A stretch of DNA of 64,000 bases from Pseudarthrobacter naphthalenicus (GTDB lineage Bacteria > Actinomycetota > Actinomycetes > Actinomycetales > Micrococcaceae), in assembly GCF_029076445.1 (NCBI RefSeq), contig NZ_JARESG010000018.1:1-64000 (forward strand), written 5' to 3'. Below are positions 8,612 to 18,039 of this stretch, one piece after another; position 1 is the first letter of the stretch; each line of letters begins with the position of its first letter. The notes under the pieces were generated by a model, which made no database searches, had not been told where the DNA came from, and saw nothing but the letters and a program-made list of their open reading frames with translations. The position numbers and the translations under genes were made by a program.

Positions 8612-8950
8612 GTGTCCACCGCACCGCAGCCGGTCAGCCCGCACGGAGACCCGGGGCTCCAACCCGAACGAACCACCCTGGCCTGGGGCCGCACCATGAT
8701 GGCGCTGGCAACCGTGAGCGCCATCTTCCTGCGGTGGCTCCCCCACCACGGTTTTCCCATCCTGCTGCTCTTCGCCGTCTCCTCGGGCGCGGCCCTGGCT
8801 ATTTATCTGACCCAGCGGCGGCGGTACCTGGCGAGCTCCCATGGCATTGTGCACGAAAGGGCCGACGCCGATGCCCCCGCGGTGCTCTGGACCGCCTTTG
8901 CGGGGGTTGCGCTGGGCGCCCTCGGGATCGCCGTGGTGCTGGCCGGCTAA
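8612..8950 (+). CDS. DUF202 membrane protein, second of pair
   Basis: A 112-residue companion of the preceding gene. The signature is present as QPERTTLAWGRTMMALATVSA, followed by two more hydrophobic helices (FPILLLFAVSSGAALAIYL and the C-terminal segment). It starts at a GTG three bases after the stop of the first copy, so translation is probably coupled. Function unknown. It converges with narK, 15 bases away, with no obvious terminator hairpin between. Confidence 0.83.
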   Translation: MSTAPQPVSPHGDPGLQPERTTLAWGRTMMALATVSAIFLRWLPHHGFPILLLFAVSSGAALAIYLTQRRRYLASSHGIVHERADADAPAVLWTAFAGVALGALGIAVVLAG

Positions 8951-8965
8951 ACGGCGGGCTCTTTG

Positions 8966-10192
8966 TCAGGCCTTGACCGCCTGGACGGTTTTCGAGGGAC
9001 CGCGCACCGCCAGGACGGTGAAAGCAAGGGCCACCAGGGCGGTGGCAACCAGCAGGAGCAGCCCGATGGAGTAGCTGCGGGTGGCGGCGTCGTACGTTGC
9101 GCCCATCACCAGCGGCGGGAAGTAGCCGCCCAGGCCGCCTGCGGCGCTGACCACTCCGCTGATGCTGCCCACCTTGCCGGGCGGAGCGAGTACGCCCACC
9201 CACGCGAACACGCCTCCGGTCCCCAACCCCAGCGCGGCCGCCATGGCCACAAAGGTCAGGCCGGCGGGGACTTCGCCGTCGGGCTGGAGGTTTACCACCC
9301 AGCCGAGCACCGCCACCCCTGCCAGGGACGCGAGCACCACCGGCTTGGAGCCGAACTTGTCGGCGAGGACGCCGCCGATCGGCCTTGCCAGCACGGCAGC
9401 GAGCGCGAATCCGGCGGTTCGGGCGCCGGCGCCGCTGGGATCGAAACTGTAGACGTCCCGCAGGTAGGTGGGCAGGTAGGTGGCGAAGGAAACGAAGCCG
9501 CCGAAGACTACCGCGTAGAGGAAGCACATCTTCCATGTGACCGGTGTTTTGGCGGCGTCCAGGAGCTTGGGCAGCACGGGGGCGTTGTTGCGGGTCCAGC
9601 CCGGCGATTCCTTCATCAGGAACCACACCAGGGCTGCCATTGCCGCCAGGATCCCGGCGATCAGCAGATGCGTGGGGAAATACCCGATGCCGGCTACCAG
9701 CCGCGGGTTCAGGAACGCCGCCAGTGCCGTGCCGCCCATGCCGGCACCAAAGACGCCGGTGGCAAAGCCCCGCCGGGACGGTTCGTACCAGGCGCTGACG
9801 AAGGGGATACCCACGGCGAACACCGTGCCGGCAACCCCGAGCACCAGGCCGGCCCCGAGCACCAGCGCAAATGAGCTGAGAAGCCCGCCGACTGAGACCA
9901 GGAGGATCGGCAGGATGGAGGCGAGCAGCACAAAGGTGAACATCGCCCGGCCGCCGTATTTGTCCGTCAGGGTGCCGACAACGATCCTGCCGAGCGAGCC
10001 GACGAAGACCGGCATCGCCACCAGCACCCCGGTGGCCGCCGGGTTGAGGTGGAGGTTCTGGGTGTAGAACGAACCCAGGGTTGCCACCGAGTTCCACGCC
10101 CAGAAACCCACCACCGAGGCGGAGGTTGCGAGCACAAGATTGAGCGTCCGGCCGGCTGGTGCCGGCCGGGCTGGAGCGGCGGATCCGGCCAC
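8966..10192 (-). CDS. narK: Nitrate/nitrite transporter (NarK family MFS)
   Basis: A 408-residue inner-membrane MFS protein with about twelve helices. The GSLGRIVVGTLTDKYGGR loop and the glycine-rich nitrate-signature-like segments (AAGGLGGYFPPLVMG near residue 330) place it in the nitrate/nitrite porter group. It is the last gene of the run narG-H-J-I-narK, 39 bases after narI, so it probably imports nitrate and exports nitrite for the reductase encoded upstream. Whether it is a symporter or an antiporter cannot be told here. Confidence 0.88.
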   Translation of the reverse strand: MAGSAAPARPAPAGRTLNLVLATSASVVGFWAWNSVATLGSFYTQNLHLNPAATGVLVAMPVFVGSLGRIVVGTLTDKYGGRAMFTFVLLASILPILLVSVGGLLSSFALVLGAGLVLGVAGTVFAVGIPFVSAWYEPSRRGFATGVFGAGMGGTALAAFLNPRLVAGIGYFPTHLLIAGILAAMAALVWFLMKESPGWTRNNAPVLPKLLDAAKTPVTWKMCFLYAVVFGGFVSFATYLPTYLRDVYSFDPSGAGARTAGFALAAVLARPIGGVLADKFGSKPVVLASLAGVAVLGWVVNLQPDGEVPAGLTFVAMAAALGLGTGGVFAWVGVLAPPGKVGSISGVVSAAGGLGGYFPPLVMGATYDAATRSYSIGLLLLVATALVALAFTVLAVRGPSKTVQAVKA

Positions 10193-10231
10193 GGCATTCC
10201 TCTTTCCTCTACTTTGGGTGCTGGGTTTCGT

Positions 10232-11083
10232 TTAGCGGTTCCGGGTGTCCCGGTCGCGGGTTCCGACGGCGGACCAGCCGCGGCGGGCTGGCGTACCGGT
10301 GGTGCGGGCGGCGGAAGCTCCGGCGGTTTCCTTGCGCTTGGGCTGCCCGGGTCCGCGGTCACGGTCGCGTGAGCGGTAGACGATGTAGGGCCGGAACAGG
10401 TAATGCAGCGGCGCCGTAAAGGCATGGACCAGCCGGGTGAAAGGCCAGATCACAAACAGCGCCATGCCCACCAGCGTGTGCAGGTGGAAGGAGAACGGCG
10501 CTGACGCCATGGCCGCAATGTCCGGCTGGAAGATGAACAGGGAGCGGAACCACGGCGCCACGGTTTCGCGGTAGTTGTGCCCGTGTTCGCCCTCAAAGAC
10601 GCTGGCCAGCGTAGTCCACAGGCCGAAGAGGATGGCCGCGGTCAGCACCACATACATGCTCTTGTCGTTTTTGGTGGTGGCCATAAAAACCGGCCCCGTG
10701 GTGCGGCGGCGGTAAATCAGCAGCAGGATTCCGCCCAGGGTTCCCACCCCGGCGATGCCTCCCACCAGCAGCGCGTTGAAGTGGTAGAACTCCTGGCTCA
10801 TACCCACGGCCTGGGTCCACGCCATCGGGATGACCAGGCCGAAAAAGTGGCCGGCGATCACGGCGAGCAGGCCGAAGTGGAACAGCGGGGAGGCGATCCG
10901 CAGCAGCCGGGACTCGTACAGCTGGGAGGACCGGGTGGTCCAGCCGAACTGGTCGTACTTGTACCGCCAGATGCTGCCGCCCACCAGGACCACCACCATG
11001 ACGTAGGGCAGGACACCCCAGAGGACAATGTCCCATGCGGTGATTTCGACGGCGGCTCCCGGCGCCGTTTCGAGATTCAGCAT
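10232..11083 (-). CDS. narI: Respiratory nitrate reductase, gamma subunit (cytochrome b)
   Basis: A 283-residue membrane protein with five helices that binds two b-type hemes and passes quinol electrons to NarH. Candidate heme histidines are visible in LFHFGLLAVIAGHFFG and in FHLHTLVGMALFVIW / RLVHAFTAPLHY. The C-terminal 45 residues are a basic, low-complexity tail (RDRDRGPGQPKRK onward), longer than in enterobacterial NarI. The ATG at 11083 is two bases after the narJ stop, which indicates tight coupling in the nar operon. Confidence 0.93.
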   Translation of the reverse strand: MLNLETAPGAAVEITAWDIVLWGVLPYVMVVVLVGGSIWRYKYDQFGWTTRSSQLYESRLLRIASPLFHFGLLAVIAGHFFGLVIPMAWTQAVGMSQEFYHFNALLVGGIAGVGTLGGILLLIYRRRTTGPVFMATTKNDKSMYVVLTAAILFGLWTTLASVFEGEHGHNYRETVAPWFRSLFIFQPDIAAMASAPFSFHLHTLVGMALFVIWPFTRLVHAFTAPLHYLFRPYIVYRSRDRDRGPGQPKRKETAGASAARTTGTPARRGWSAVGTRDRDTRNR

Positions 11084-11085
11084 CG

Positions 11086-11706
11086 TCAGGCCCCCTTCAC
11101 TGGCAGCAGGCGGGGATCATACGGGTCCAGCCCTACGGCCTCGGTGGGTGGCCCGTAGCCGGCCATCCGCATCACGGCCTGCTCGTCGGCCGGCGACTTG
11201 CCGGGCAGCGTGGCGCAGATGGCCTGCAGGATGCGCGCGTGCGGCAACTCGTCGCGCAGCAGGCCGAAGCGGAGCATCTCGAGGCTGGCCCGGTAACGGA
11301 TCAGCAGGTCGCGGCCCGCTGCCAGGTCAACCCGGGCGGCATATTCGAGAACCATGGGCAGGAAGTCCGGCAGTTCACCCTGGGTGTCCACCAGAATGTC
11401 GCTTTGCCGGTAGGCCTTTTTGAAGTTGCCCAGGACTTCGCCCCGGCGCCTGGTGTCCCCGTCCGTCCAATAGCTCAGATGCAGCGCGTGCCGCCGGCCC
11501 AGATCGAACTCACGGACGTAATGGGCCTGGATGTCCATCGGCTCCGAGGCTTCGAGCAGGTTCAGGACGCCGTCGAAGTCCTGGCCGGCGCCGGGAAATT
11601 CGGCCAGCGCGGCGCGGATCAGCGGAACTTTTGCCAGCAGGTCCTCGTCCGGGTAGGACAGGCACCAGGCAGCGGCCAGATACACCACCTGAACGCGCCG
11701 GCTCAC
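11086..11706 (-). CDS. narJ: Nitrate reductase molybdenum cofactor assembly chaperone
   Basis: A 206-residue soluble chaperone of the TorD/NarJ family. It holds apo-NarG and helps insert the molybdenum cofactor; it is not part of the final enzyme. Family features include WCLSYPDEDL near the N-terminus and YVREFDLGRRHALHLSYW around residues 62-79. It starts with GTG, overlapping the narH stop in a GTGA arrangement, and is followed two bases later by narI. Gene order G-H-J-I is standard. Confidence 0.92.
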   Translation of the reverse strand: MSRRVQVVYLAAAWCLSYPDEDLLAKVPLIRAALAEFPGAGQDFDGVLNLLEASEPMDIQAHYVREFDLGRRHALHLSYWTDGDTRRRGEVLGNFKKAYRQSDILVDTQGELPDFLPMVLEYAARVDLAAGRDLLIRYRASLEMLRFGLLRDELPHARILQAICATLPGKSPADEQAVMRMAGYGPPTEAVGLDPYDPRLLPVKGA

Positions 11707-13409
11707 GGCAGCTCCTCCGCCGGCACGCTGTCTGCAGAAGAACCTGGCTCGGGGCGCGACCGTCCCGGGAACAGCCCGGGCGGCGCCCCGCGTCCGTCCC
11801 AGTTCAACAGGTTGACCCGGCCGCTGAGGCCGGAGCCGGATCCCATCTCGTCCGTGGTCTGCCGGTCCCGGAGGGCGTTGAAGGTTTCCACCGCCACCGG
11901 GACGGGCCTTCCGCTGGCTTCGCCGAACGGGGAGGAGTCCTGCATGCCGGGGCCGCCGTCGAAATCCAGGGAGCAGCCCATCTCCTCCAGGTCGTGCGCC
12001 TGCTCCACATGGGCCTTGGGAATCACATAGCGTTCGTCGTATTTGGCGATGGCCATCAGCCGGTACATCTCGTACATGGTCTGGCTGTCCATCCCCACCG
12101 ACTCCGGAATGGAATCGTCAGGATTATTGCCCAGGCTGATGCCGCGCATGAAGGAGCGCATGGCGGCCAGTTTCCGCAACACGTCCGTGACCCGGCCTGT
12201 GTCCCCCGCGGTGAAGAGCTCCGCGAGGTATTCCACCGGGATCCGGAGGGCGTCGATGGCGCCGAACAGGTTGCCGTGGTCCTCGCCGTCGTGCCCCTGG
12301 TCCCGCAGCAGGTCCACCACCGGGGAGAGCGGCGGGACGTACCAGACCATCGGCATGGTCCGGTACTCGGGGTGCAGCGGCAGGGCCACCTTGTAGACCT
12401 TGGCCAGGGCGTACACCGGCGAGCGCCGGGCGGCGTCGATCCAGTCCTCGGGGATGTTCTGGGCGCGGGCTTCGGCCTGGACTTCGGGGTCGTTCGGGTC
12501 CAGCAGCACGTCCATCTGGGCGTCGTAGAGTTCCTGCGGGTCCGTGACGGACGCGGCGGCGGTGACGGCGTCGGCGTCGTACAAGAACAGCCCCAGGTAC
12601 CGCAGCCGGCCCACGCACGTCTCGGAGCAGACCGTGGGCAGTCCCACCTCCACGCGCGGGTAGCAGAAGGTGCACTTCTCCGCCTTGCCGGTCTTGTGGT
12701 TGAAGTAGATCTTCTTGTAGGGGCAGCCAGTGACGCACTGCCGCCAGCCGCGGCACTTGTCCTGGTCCACCAGGACTATGCCGTCCTCCACCCGCTTGTA
12801 GATGGCGCCGGAAGGGCAGGAAGCCATGCAGGACGGGTTCAGGCAGTGCTCGCAGATCCGCGGCAGGTAGAACATAAACGTCTGCTCGTATGCGAACTTG
12901 ATCTTGTCCTCGGACTCACGGCGGACTTTTTCCACGATCGGGTCCAAATGGCCGTGCTCGGTGGAACCGCCCAGGTCATCGTCCCAGTTCGCGGACCAGG
13001 TGATCTTGGTGTCCTCCCCCGTGATCAGCGACTTGGGCCGTGCCACCGGAAAGTCATCGCCCAGGGGTGAATCGATCAGCGTCTTGTAGTCGTACGTCCA
13101 CGGCTCGTAGTAATCCTTGAGCTCAGGCTGGACCGGGCTGGCGAAGATCCCGAACAGCTTCTTCACGCGGCCGCCGCCCTTGAGGACCAGCTTGCCGCGC
13201 TTGTTCAGCTCCCAGCCGCCCTGCCACTTCTCCTGGTCCTCGTACCGGCGGGGATACCCCTGTCCGGGCCGGGTCTCCACGTTGTTGAACCAGACATATT
13301 CGGTGCCGGCACGGTTGGTCCAGGCCTGTTTGCAGGTCACCGAACACGTGTGGCAGCCGATACATTTGTCCAGGTTCATGACCATGCCCATTTGAGCCAT
13401 AACACGCAT
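11703..13409 (-). CDS. narH: Respiratory nitrate reductase, beta subunit (iron-sulfur)
   Basis: A 568-residue electron-transfer subunit on the cytoplasmic side. Cysteine clusters are CIGCHTCSVTCKQAW, CEHCLNPSCMASCP, CRGWRQCVTGCP and CTFC...CSETC. The Trp in CRGW marks the [3Fe-4S] site seen in NarH. The start ATG at 13409 (MRVMAQMGMV) overlaps the narG stop as TGATG and has AGGAGG ten bases upstream. A longer frame runs to 13829 but is the antisense overlap with narG and is rejected. Confidence 0.94.
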   Translation of the reverse strand: MRVMAQMGMVMNLDKCIGCHTCSVTCKQAWTNRAGTEYVWFNNVETRPGQGYPRRYEDQEKWQGGWELNKRGKLVLKGGGRVKKLFGIFASPVQPELKDYYEPWTYDYKTLIDSPLGDDFPVARPKSLITGEDTKITWSANWDDDLGGSTEHGHLDPIVEKVRRESEDKIKFAYEQTFMFYLPRICEHCLNPSCMASCPSGAIYKRVEDGIVLVDQDKCRGWRQCVTGCPYKKIYFNHKTGKAEKCTFCYPRVEVGLPTVCSETCVGRLRYLGLFLYDADAVTAAASVTDPQELYDAQMDVLLDPNDPEVQAEARAQNIPEDWIDAARRSPVYALAKVYKVALPLHPEYRTMPMVWYVPPLSPVVDLLRDQGHDGEDHGNLFGAIDALRIPVEYLAELFTAGDTGRVTDVLRKLAAMRSFMRGISLGNNPDDSIPESVGMDSQTMYEMYRLMAIAKYDERYVIPKAHVEQAHDLEEMGCSLDFDGGPGMQDSSPFGEASGRPVPVAVETFNALRDRQTTDEMGSGSGLSGRVNLLNWDGRGAPPGLFPGRSRPEPGSSADSVPAEELP

Positions 13410-16400
13410 CAGTACTGCACCTCCTGGGAACGACGACGGACGGTGGCAACCATGTCGCGCTGGTTCCCGGTGGGGCCAAGGTAGTTGAACGCGTAGGCCA
13501 GCTGGGCGTAGCCGCCGATCAGGTGCGAGGGTTTGACCAGGAGCCTGGTGACGGAGTTGTGGATGCCGCCGCGCCGGCCGGTGGCCTCGGACTTGGGGAC
13601 GTCGATGGTGCGCTCCTGCGCGTGGTGGACGTACACCACCCCGGCCGGCATCCGGTGGCTGACGATCGCCCTGGCCACGAGGACGCCGTTGATGTTCAGG
13701 CACTCCACCCAGTCGTTGTCCCGGACCTTGATGGACTCGGCGTCGGCGGGGCTCATCCACACCGTCGGCCCGCCGCGGGACAGCGAGAGCATCAGCAGGT
13801 TGTCCTGGTATTCGGAGTGGATGGACCATTTGGAGTGCGGCGTCAGGTACCGGACCACCACCTCCAGTTCCCCGTTGCCGCCGAGCTTGGGCTCACCGAA
13901 GAGCCGGTGCATGTCCAGCGGCGGCCGATAGATCGGCAGCCCCTCGCCGATGTCCGTCATCCAGTCGTGGTCCAGGAAGAAATGCATCCGTCCGGTCAGG
14001 GTGTGGAACGGCTTGAGCCGTTCGATGTTGATGGTGAACGGGGCATACCGGCGGCCGCCGGTCTCCGAACCGGACCATTCCGGCGAGGTGATCACCGGGA
14101 CCGGGCCGGCCTGGGTCTGGGCGAAGGTGATGAACTTTTCCTCGGAGCCTTCGGACAGGTCCACGAGTTTGCGGCCCGTGCGGACTTCCAGGTCCTTGAA
14201 GCCCTGCACGGACAGCGCGCCGTTGGTGGTGCCGGAGAAGGCCAGGATGGCTTCGGCCATTTTCGCGTCCGTGTCGATGGCCGGCCGGCCGTCCGCGGCA
14301 CCGCCGAGCATCACCCCGTTGGAGCGGCTGAGCCGGTCCAGGGGTCCGGCGAGTTTGTACGTGACGTTCTTGACCGTGAAGCCGAGTTTGTCCGCCAGCG
14401 GTCCGACGGCGGCGAGTTTGTCCGCGATGGCCGTGTAGTCCCGCTCCACCACGGAGAAGACGGGCATGTTCTGCCCCGGCACGGCGGGGATGTCCGTCTG
14501 CCGCCAGTCCCGCACGATCCCGCCGGGCTGGGCGAGCTGGCCCGGGGTGTCGTGCTGCAGCGGCACACTGACCAGGTCCCGGCGGACGCCCAGGTGGGTC
14601 TTCGCCTGCCGGGAGAACTCGCGCGCCAGCAGGTGGAAGGTGTCGAAGTCCGTCTTGGTTTCCCACGGCGGATCGATGGCCGGGCTGAACGCGTGCACAA
14701 ACGGGTGCATGTCCGTGGAGGAGAGATCGTGTTTCTCGTACCAGGTGGCCGCGGGGAACACGACGTCGGACAGCAGCGTGGTGGAGGTCATCCGGAAATC
14801 GGCGGAGACCAGCAGGTCCAGCTTGCCCTCCGGCGCCTGCTCATGCCATTTCACGTCCTTGGGCTTGAGGCCCTCGGCGTGGTCCTTGCCCAGGACGTTG
14901 TTGTGGGTGCCCAGCAGGTTCCGCAGGAAGTACTCGTTACCTTTGGCCGAGGAGCCGAACAGGTTGGAGCGCCACAGCACCAGGGTCCGGGGCCAGTTCT
15001 CCGGCGCGTCCACGTCCTCGATGGCAGGGTTCAGGGTGCGGTTCTTGAGGGCATCCGCAATATAACTGGGGGTGTCCGCCGCGGCGCCGACGGCGACGGC
15101 GGCCTCCGCCTCGTCCGCGAGGTCCAGCGGGTTGCGGTCGAACTGGGGATAAAACGGCATCCAGCCCAGCCTCGCGGACTGCGCCATCGCGTCCGCCGTG
15201 TGCAGGCCGTCCAAGGCGCCGGTGGACAGCGGGGATTTCAGGGCGTCCGCGGAGTAGCCGTCCTGGCGCCACTGGTCCGTGTGCATGTACCAGTACCCGG
15301 TGCCGATCATGGTGCGCGGCGGCCGGGCCCAGTCCAGGGCGTTGGCCAGCGACAGCCAGCCGGTGACCGGCCGGGTCTTCTCCTGCCCCACGTAGTGCGC
15401 CCAGCCCCCGCCGTTGCGGCCCATGCAGCCGGTCAGCATGACCAGCGCCAGCACGGCCCGGTAGGTCGTGTCGCCGTGGAACCACTGGCAGATCCCGGCG
15501 CCCATGATGATCATGGAGCGGCCCTTGGATTCCTCGGCGTTCCGGGCGAATTCACGCGCCACCCGGATGCAGGCCTGCGCCGGAACGGAGGTGATCTCCT
15601 CCTGCCACGCCGGGGTGTAGGGCGTCGAGGAATCGTCGTAGCCGGCGGCCCACTCCCCCGGCAGCCCTTCCCGGCCCACCCCGTACTGGGCCAGCATCAG
15701 GTCGAACACGGTGGTCACCAGCTGGCCTTCCACCTCGGTGACCGGGACCCCGCGGCGGAGCACGCCGCCCGTGCCGTCCGCCTGCTCGAAGCAGGGCAGC
15801 AGGATCTCGGCGCTTTCCCCGGACACTTCACGCAGGGACAGGGCCGGCTCGATCCCCTCGAGGTCTAGGTTCCATTTGCCCTCGCCGGTGCCGGAATACC
15901 GGAACCCCATGGAGCCGTTCGGAACAGCGGGGCGCCCCGTTTTTTTGTCGAACAGCACGGTGCGGAACGCCGCATCCTCAGCCCCGGACTCCGCCGGGAG
16001 GTCTGCGGCGGTGAGGAATTTCGACGCCGTCAGCGCGCCGTCGTCGTTCCTGACCAGCCGGACCAGGAACGGCAGGTCCGTGTACTGCTTTACATAGTCC
16101 GTGAAGAACGGGACCTCGCGGTCCACAAAGAATTCCTTGAGCATGACGTGGCCCATGGCCATGGCGAGCGCGGCGTCGGTGCCGGCCTGGGCGGGGAGCC
16201 ATTCGTCGGCGAACTTGGCGTTGTCCGCGTAGTCCGGGCTGACCGTGACCACCTTGGTGCCGCGGTACCGGACCTCCGCCATCCAGTGCGCGTCAGGTGT
16301 CCGGGTCACGGGAACGTTGGAGCCCCACATCATCAGGTAGCGGGCGTCCCACCAGTCCCCGGACTCCGGGACGTCGGTCTGGTCGCCGAAGACCTGCGGG

Positions 16401-17119
16401 CTGGCTACGGGCAGGTCGGCGTACCAGTCGTAGAAGGATGTCATCACCCCGCCGATCAGCTGGATGAAGCGCGTTCCCACCGCGTGCGAAACCATGGACA
16501 TGGCCGGGATCGGCGAAAAACCGGCGCAGCGGTCCGGGCCGTAAGTCTTGATCGTGTTCACATGGGCGGCGGCGGCGATCTCGATCGCCTCCTGCCACGA
16601 GACCCGGACCAGGCCGCCCTTGCCGCGGGCCTGCTGGTAGCGCCGGCGCTTTTCCGGGTCCGCCGCGATCTCCGCGAAGGCGAGCACCGGGTCACCGAGC
16701 CGGGCCTTGGCCTCCCGGTACATCTCCACCAGCACTCCGCGGGCATATGGAAACCGGACCCGCGTGGGTGAGTACGTGTACCACGAAAAGGCTGCCCCAC
16801 GGGGGCAGCCTCTAGGTTCGTATTCAGGACTATCGGGTCCCACCGAGGGGTAATCGGTCTGCTGGGATTCCCACGTGATGATGCCGTCCTTGACGTACAC
16901 CTTCCAGGAGCAGGAGCCGGTGCAGTTCACCCCGTGCGTGGAGCGGACCACCTTGTCGTGGCTCCACCGGTCGCGGTAGAAGATGTCACCCTGGCGGCCG
17001 CCCTCCCGGAACACCGCCCGGCCGTCCTCGGTCTGGTCCCACTTCGTGAAGAAACGGCCCAGCTTCAGCATTGCATCAGAGGCGGGTCCGTCTAACCCCG
17101 CGTTGGGTCCAGCAGCCAT
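13409..17119 (-). CDS. narG: Respiratory nitrate reductase, alpha subunit (molybdopterin)
   Basis: A 1236-residue catalytic subunit that reduces nitrate to nitrite with a bis-MGD cofactor. The N-terminal [4Fe-4S] ligands are in HGVNCTGSCSWKVY. The molybdopterin oxidoreductase domain fills the middle (for example YLMMWGSNVPVTRTPDAH and MGRNGGGWAHYVGQEK) and the dinucleotide-binding domain the C-terminus. No twin-arginine signal is present, as expected for a cytoplasm-facing NarG. ATG 17119 is preferred; TAACGT seven bases upstream and the absence of a ribosome-binding site suggest a leaderless mRNA. It is first in narGHJI-narK. Confidence 0.94.
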   Translation of the reverse strand: MAAGPNAGLDGPASDAMLKLGRFFTKWDQTEDGRAVFREGGRQGDIFYRDRWSHDKVVRSTHGVNCTGSCSWKVYVKDGIITWESQQTDYPSVGPDSPEYEPRGCPRGAAFSWYTYSPTRVRFPYARGVLVEMYREAKARLGDPVLAFAEIAADPEKRRRYQQARGKGGLVRVSWQEAIEIAAAAHVNTIKTYGPDRCAGFSPIPAMSMVSHAVGTRFIQLIGGVMTSFYDWYADLPVASPQVFGDQTDVPESGDWWDARYLMMWGSNVPVTRTPDAHWMAEVRYRGTKVVTVSPDYADNAKFADEWLPAQAGTDAALAMAMGHVMLKEFFVDREVPFFTDYVKQYTDLPFLVRLVRNDDGALTASKFLTAADLPAESGAEDAAFRTVLFDKKTGRPAVPNGSMGFRYSGTGEGKWNLDLEGIEPALSLREVSGESAEILLPCFEQADGTGGVLRRGVPVTEVEGQLVTTVFDLMLAQYGVGREGLPGEWAAGYDDSSTPYTPAWQEEITSVPAQACIRVAREFARNAEESKGRSMIIMGAGICQWFHGDTTYRAVLALVMLTGCMGRNGGGWAHYVGQEKTRPVTGWLSLANALDWARPPRTMIGTGYWYMHTDQWRQDGYSADALKSPLSTGALDGLHTADAMAQSARLGWMPFYPQFDRNPLDLADEAEAAVAVGAAADTPSYIADALKNRTLNPAIEDVDAPENWPRTLVLWRSNLFGSSAKGNEYFLRNLLGTHNNVLGKDHAEGLKPKDVKWHEQAPEGKLDLLVSADFRMTSTTLLSDVVFPAATWYEKHDLSSTDMHPFVHAFSPAIDPPWETKTDFDTFHLLAREFSRQAKTHLGVRRDLVSVPLQHDTPGQLAQPGGIVRDWRQTDIPAVPGQNMPVFSVVERDYTAIADKLAAVGPLADKLGFTVKNVTYKLAGPLDRLSRSNGVMLGGAADGRPAIDTDAKMAEAILAFSGTTNGALSVQGFKDLEVRTGRKLVDLSEGSEEKFITFAQTQAGPVPVITSPEWSGSETGGRRYAPFTINIERLKPFHTLTGRMHFFLDHDWMTDIGEGLPIYRPPLDMHRLFGEPKLGGNGELEVVVRYLTPHSKWSIHSEYQDNLLMLSLSRGGPTVWMSPADAESIKVRDNDWVECLNINGVLVARAIVSHRMPAGVVYVHHAQERTIDVPKSEATGRRGGIHNSVTRLLVKPSHLIGGYAQLAYAFNYLGPTGNQRDMVATVRRRSQEVQY

Positions 17120-17126
17120 GGGCAAC

Positions 17127-17161
17127 ACGTTAGGCCATGGCTCCGCATATGGCCATAGCCT
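17127..17161 (-). promoter_or_regulatory. narG promoter with overlapping dyad
   Basis: Arms 17132-17141 (AGGCCATGGC) and 17152-17161 (GCCATAGCCT) are complementary at nine of ten positions with a ten-base spacer, so the half-sites lie two helical turns apart. The minus-strand TAACGT at 17127-17132 could be the -10 box, putting the dyad over the promoter. This suits a dimeric regulator. Which regulator is unknown. Confidence 0.5.
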
Positions 17162-17182
17162 GGCCCCTCTTCCCTGACGGGG

Positions 17183-17581
17183 TCAGAACATCGGCAGGAA
17201 GAACCCAACGATGAACGCCGCGGCGCCGATTCCGGTCAGGACCCGGCCAAGCACGACGGCGGTCCTCCCCACGTCCTCGGGCGTGGCGGTCTGCCACTGG
17301 GTGGGGCGCTTGGGGTGGTAGTAGATCGGCAGGGTGTCACCGACGGCCAGATCCCTGATGTCGTACGGCGACATCGGCGCGTGGTGCACCTGGAATTTGC
17401 GGTCGAACCAGCGGAACCCCGTTCCGCTCTCGTCCGCGTAGACCACGGCTTCGGCCACCGACCACGGGTGCACAAAACGGCGCAGGATGCCGGAGTAGAA
17501 GAGCAGGGCAAGCCCGGCAGGCAGGCACAGCCAGGTCAGGATCTCCAGGATGGGACCTGCCATTTCAAGCGCGGTGGGCAT
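17183..17581 (-). CDS. DUF3592-like membrane protein
   Basis: A 132-residue protein with a hydrophobic helix at each end (ILTWLCLPAGLALLFYSGI near residue 13; GIGAAAFIVGFFLP at the C-terminus) and a soluble part between. The central part reads VGDTLPIYYHPKRPTQWQ, the typical 'V-G-x-x-V-x-V-Y-Y-x-P' core of DUF3592. Function unknown. The start is uncertain: ATG 17581 is used because similarity begins there, but no clear ribosome-binding site precedes it. It lies just upstream of narG on the same strand and is probably transcribed separately. Confidence 0.65.
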   Translation of the reverse strand: MPTALEMAGPILEILTWLCLPAGLALLFYSGILRRFVHPWSVAEAVVYADESGTGFRWFDRKFQVHHAPMSPYDIRDLAVGDTLPIYYHPKRPTQWQTATPEDVGRTAVVLGRVLTGIGAAAFIVGFFLPMF

Positions 17582-17682
17582 GGAAATGATGGTACCGGTG
17601 GTTGGCTCCGGAACGGATCGCTGGTGAGTTCGGGCAGCACTGGTTAGCCTGAGGGAACCTGCCATGGAACAAAGGAGAAGCC

Positions 17683-17919
17683 ATGAGTGATCAGGACATC
17701 TTGGGCCGCATTGAGGCGCTGGTGGCCGAGGAGCATGAGCTCCGCGAAGCCTCCGGAGCCGGCAAGGCACCGGATGCGTCGAGGCTGAAACATCTGGAAG
17801 AGAGCCTGGACCAGTGCTGGGACCTGCTGCGGCAGCGCCGGGCCAAGCTGGAGTCCGGCGAGAATCCGAACGAGGCGTCCACCCGCTCAGTCCGCGAGGT
17901 GGAGGGCTACAAGCAGTAG
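17683..17919 (+). CDS. DUF2630 family small protein
   Basis: A 78-residue, charged, helical protein. The pattern DILGRIEALVAEEHELRE followed by RLKHLEESLDQCWDLLRQRRA is that of the DUF2630 family, which is common in actinobacteria and has no known role. It probably forms a two-helix coiled coil. An excellent ribosome-binding site, AAAGGAGAAGCC, sits immediately before the ATG. It is a single gene upstream of the ammonium transporter, with 287 bases between them that contain the nitrogen-type operator. Confidence 0.82.
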   Translation: MSDQDILGRIEALVAEEHELREASGAGKAPDASRLKHLEESLDQCWDLLRQRRAKLESGENPNEASTRSVREVEGYKQ

Positions 17920-18039
17920 CCGGACGGTTGCGAACTGCCGGTTGTGAGCCGCCGGATGTGAGCTGCCGGTGACGTTGAGGAAATATGGACTCCTGCCCCG
18001 GGGCCGTCACAGGGCTTTTCCGCTCCGGCGGGCAGCCAT

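Noticed and set aside
11703..13829. NarH reading frame extended upstream to 13829
   Set aside because: The extra 140 codons overlap narG and are not iron-sulfur protein sequence; the true start MRVMAQMG has AGGAGG and overlaps the narG stop.
13523..15868. A 781-codon open frame on the plus strand opposite narG
   Set aside because: It lies entirely antisense to clear nitrate reductase sequence, has a composition typical of GC-rich shadow frames, and shows no domain.
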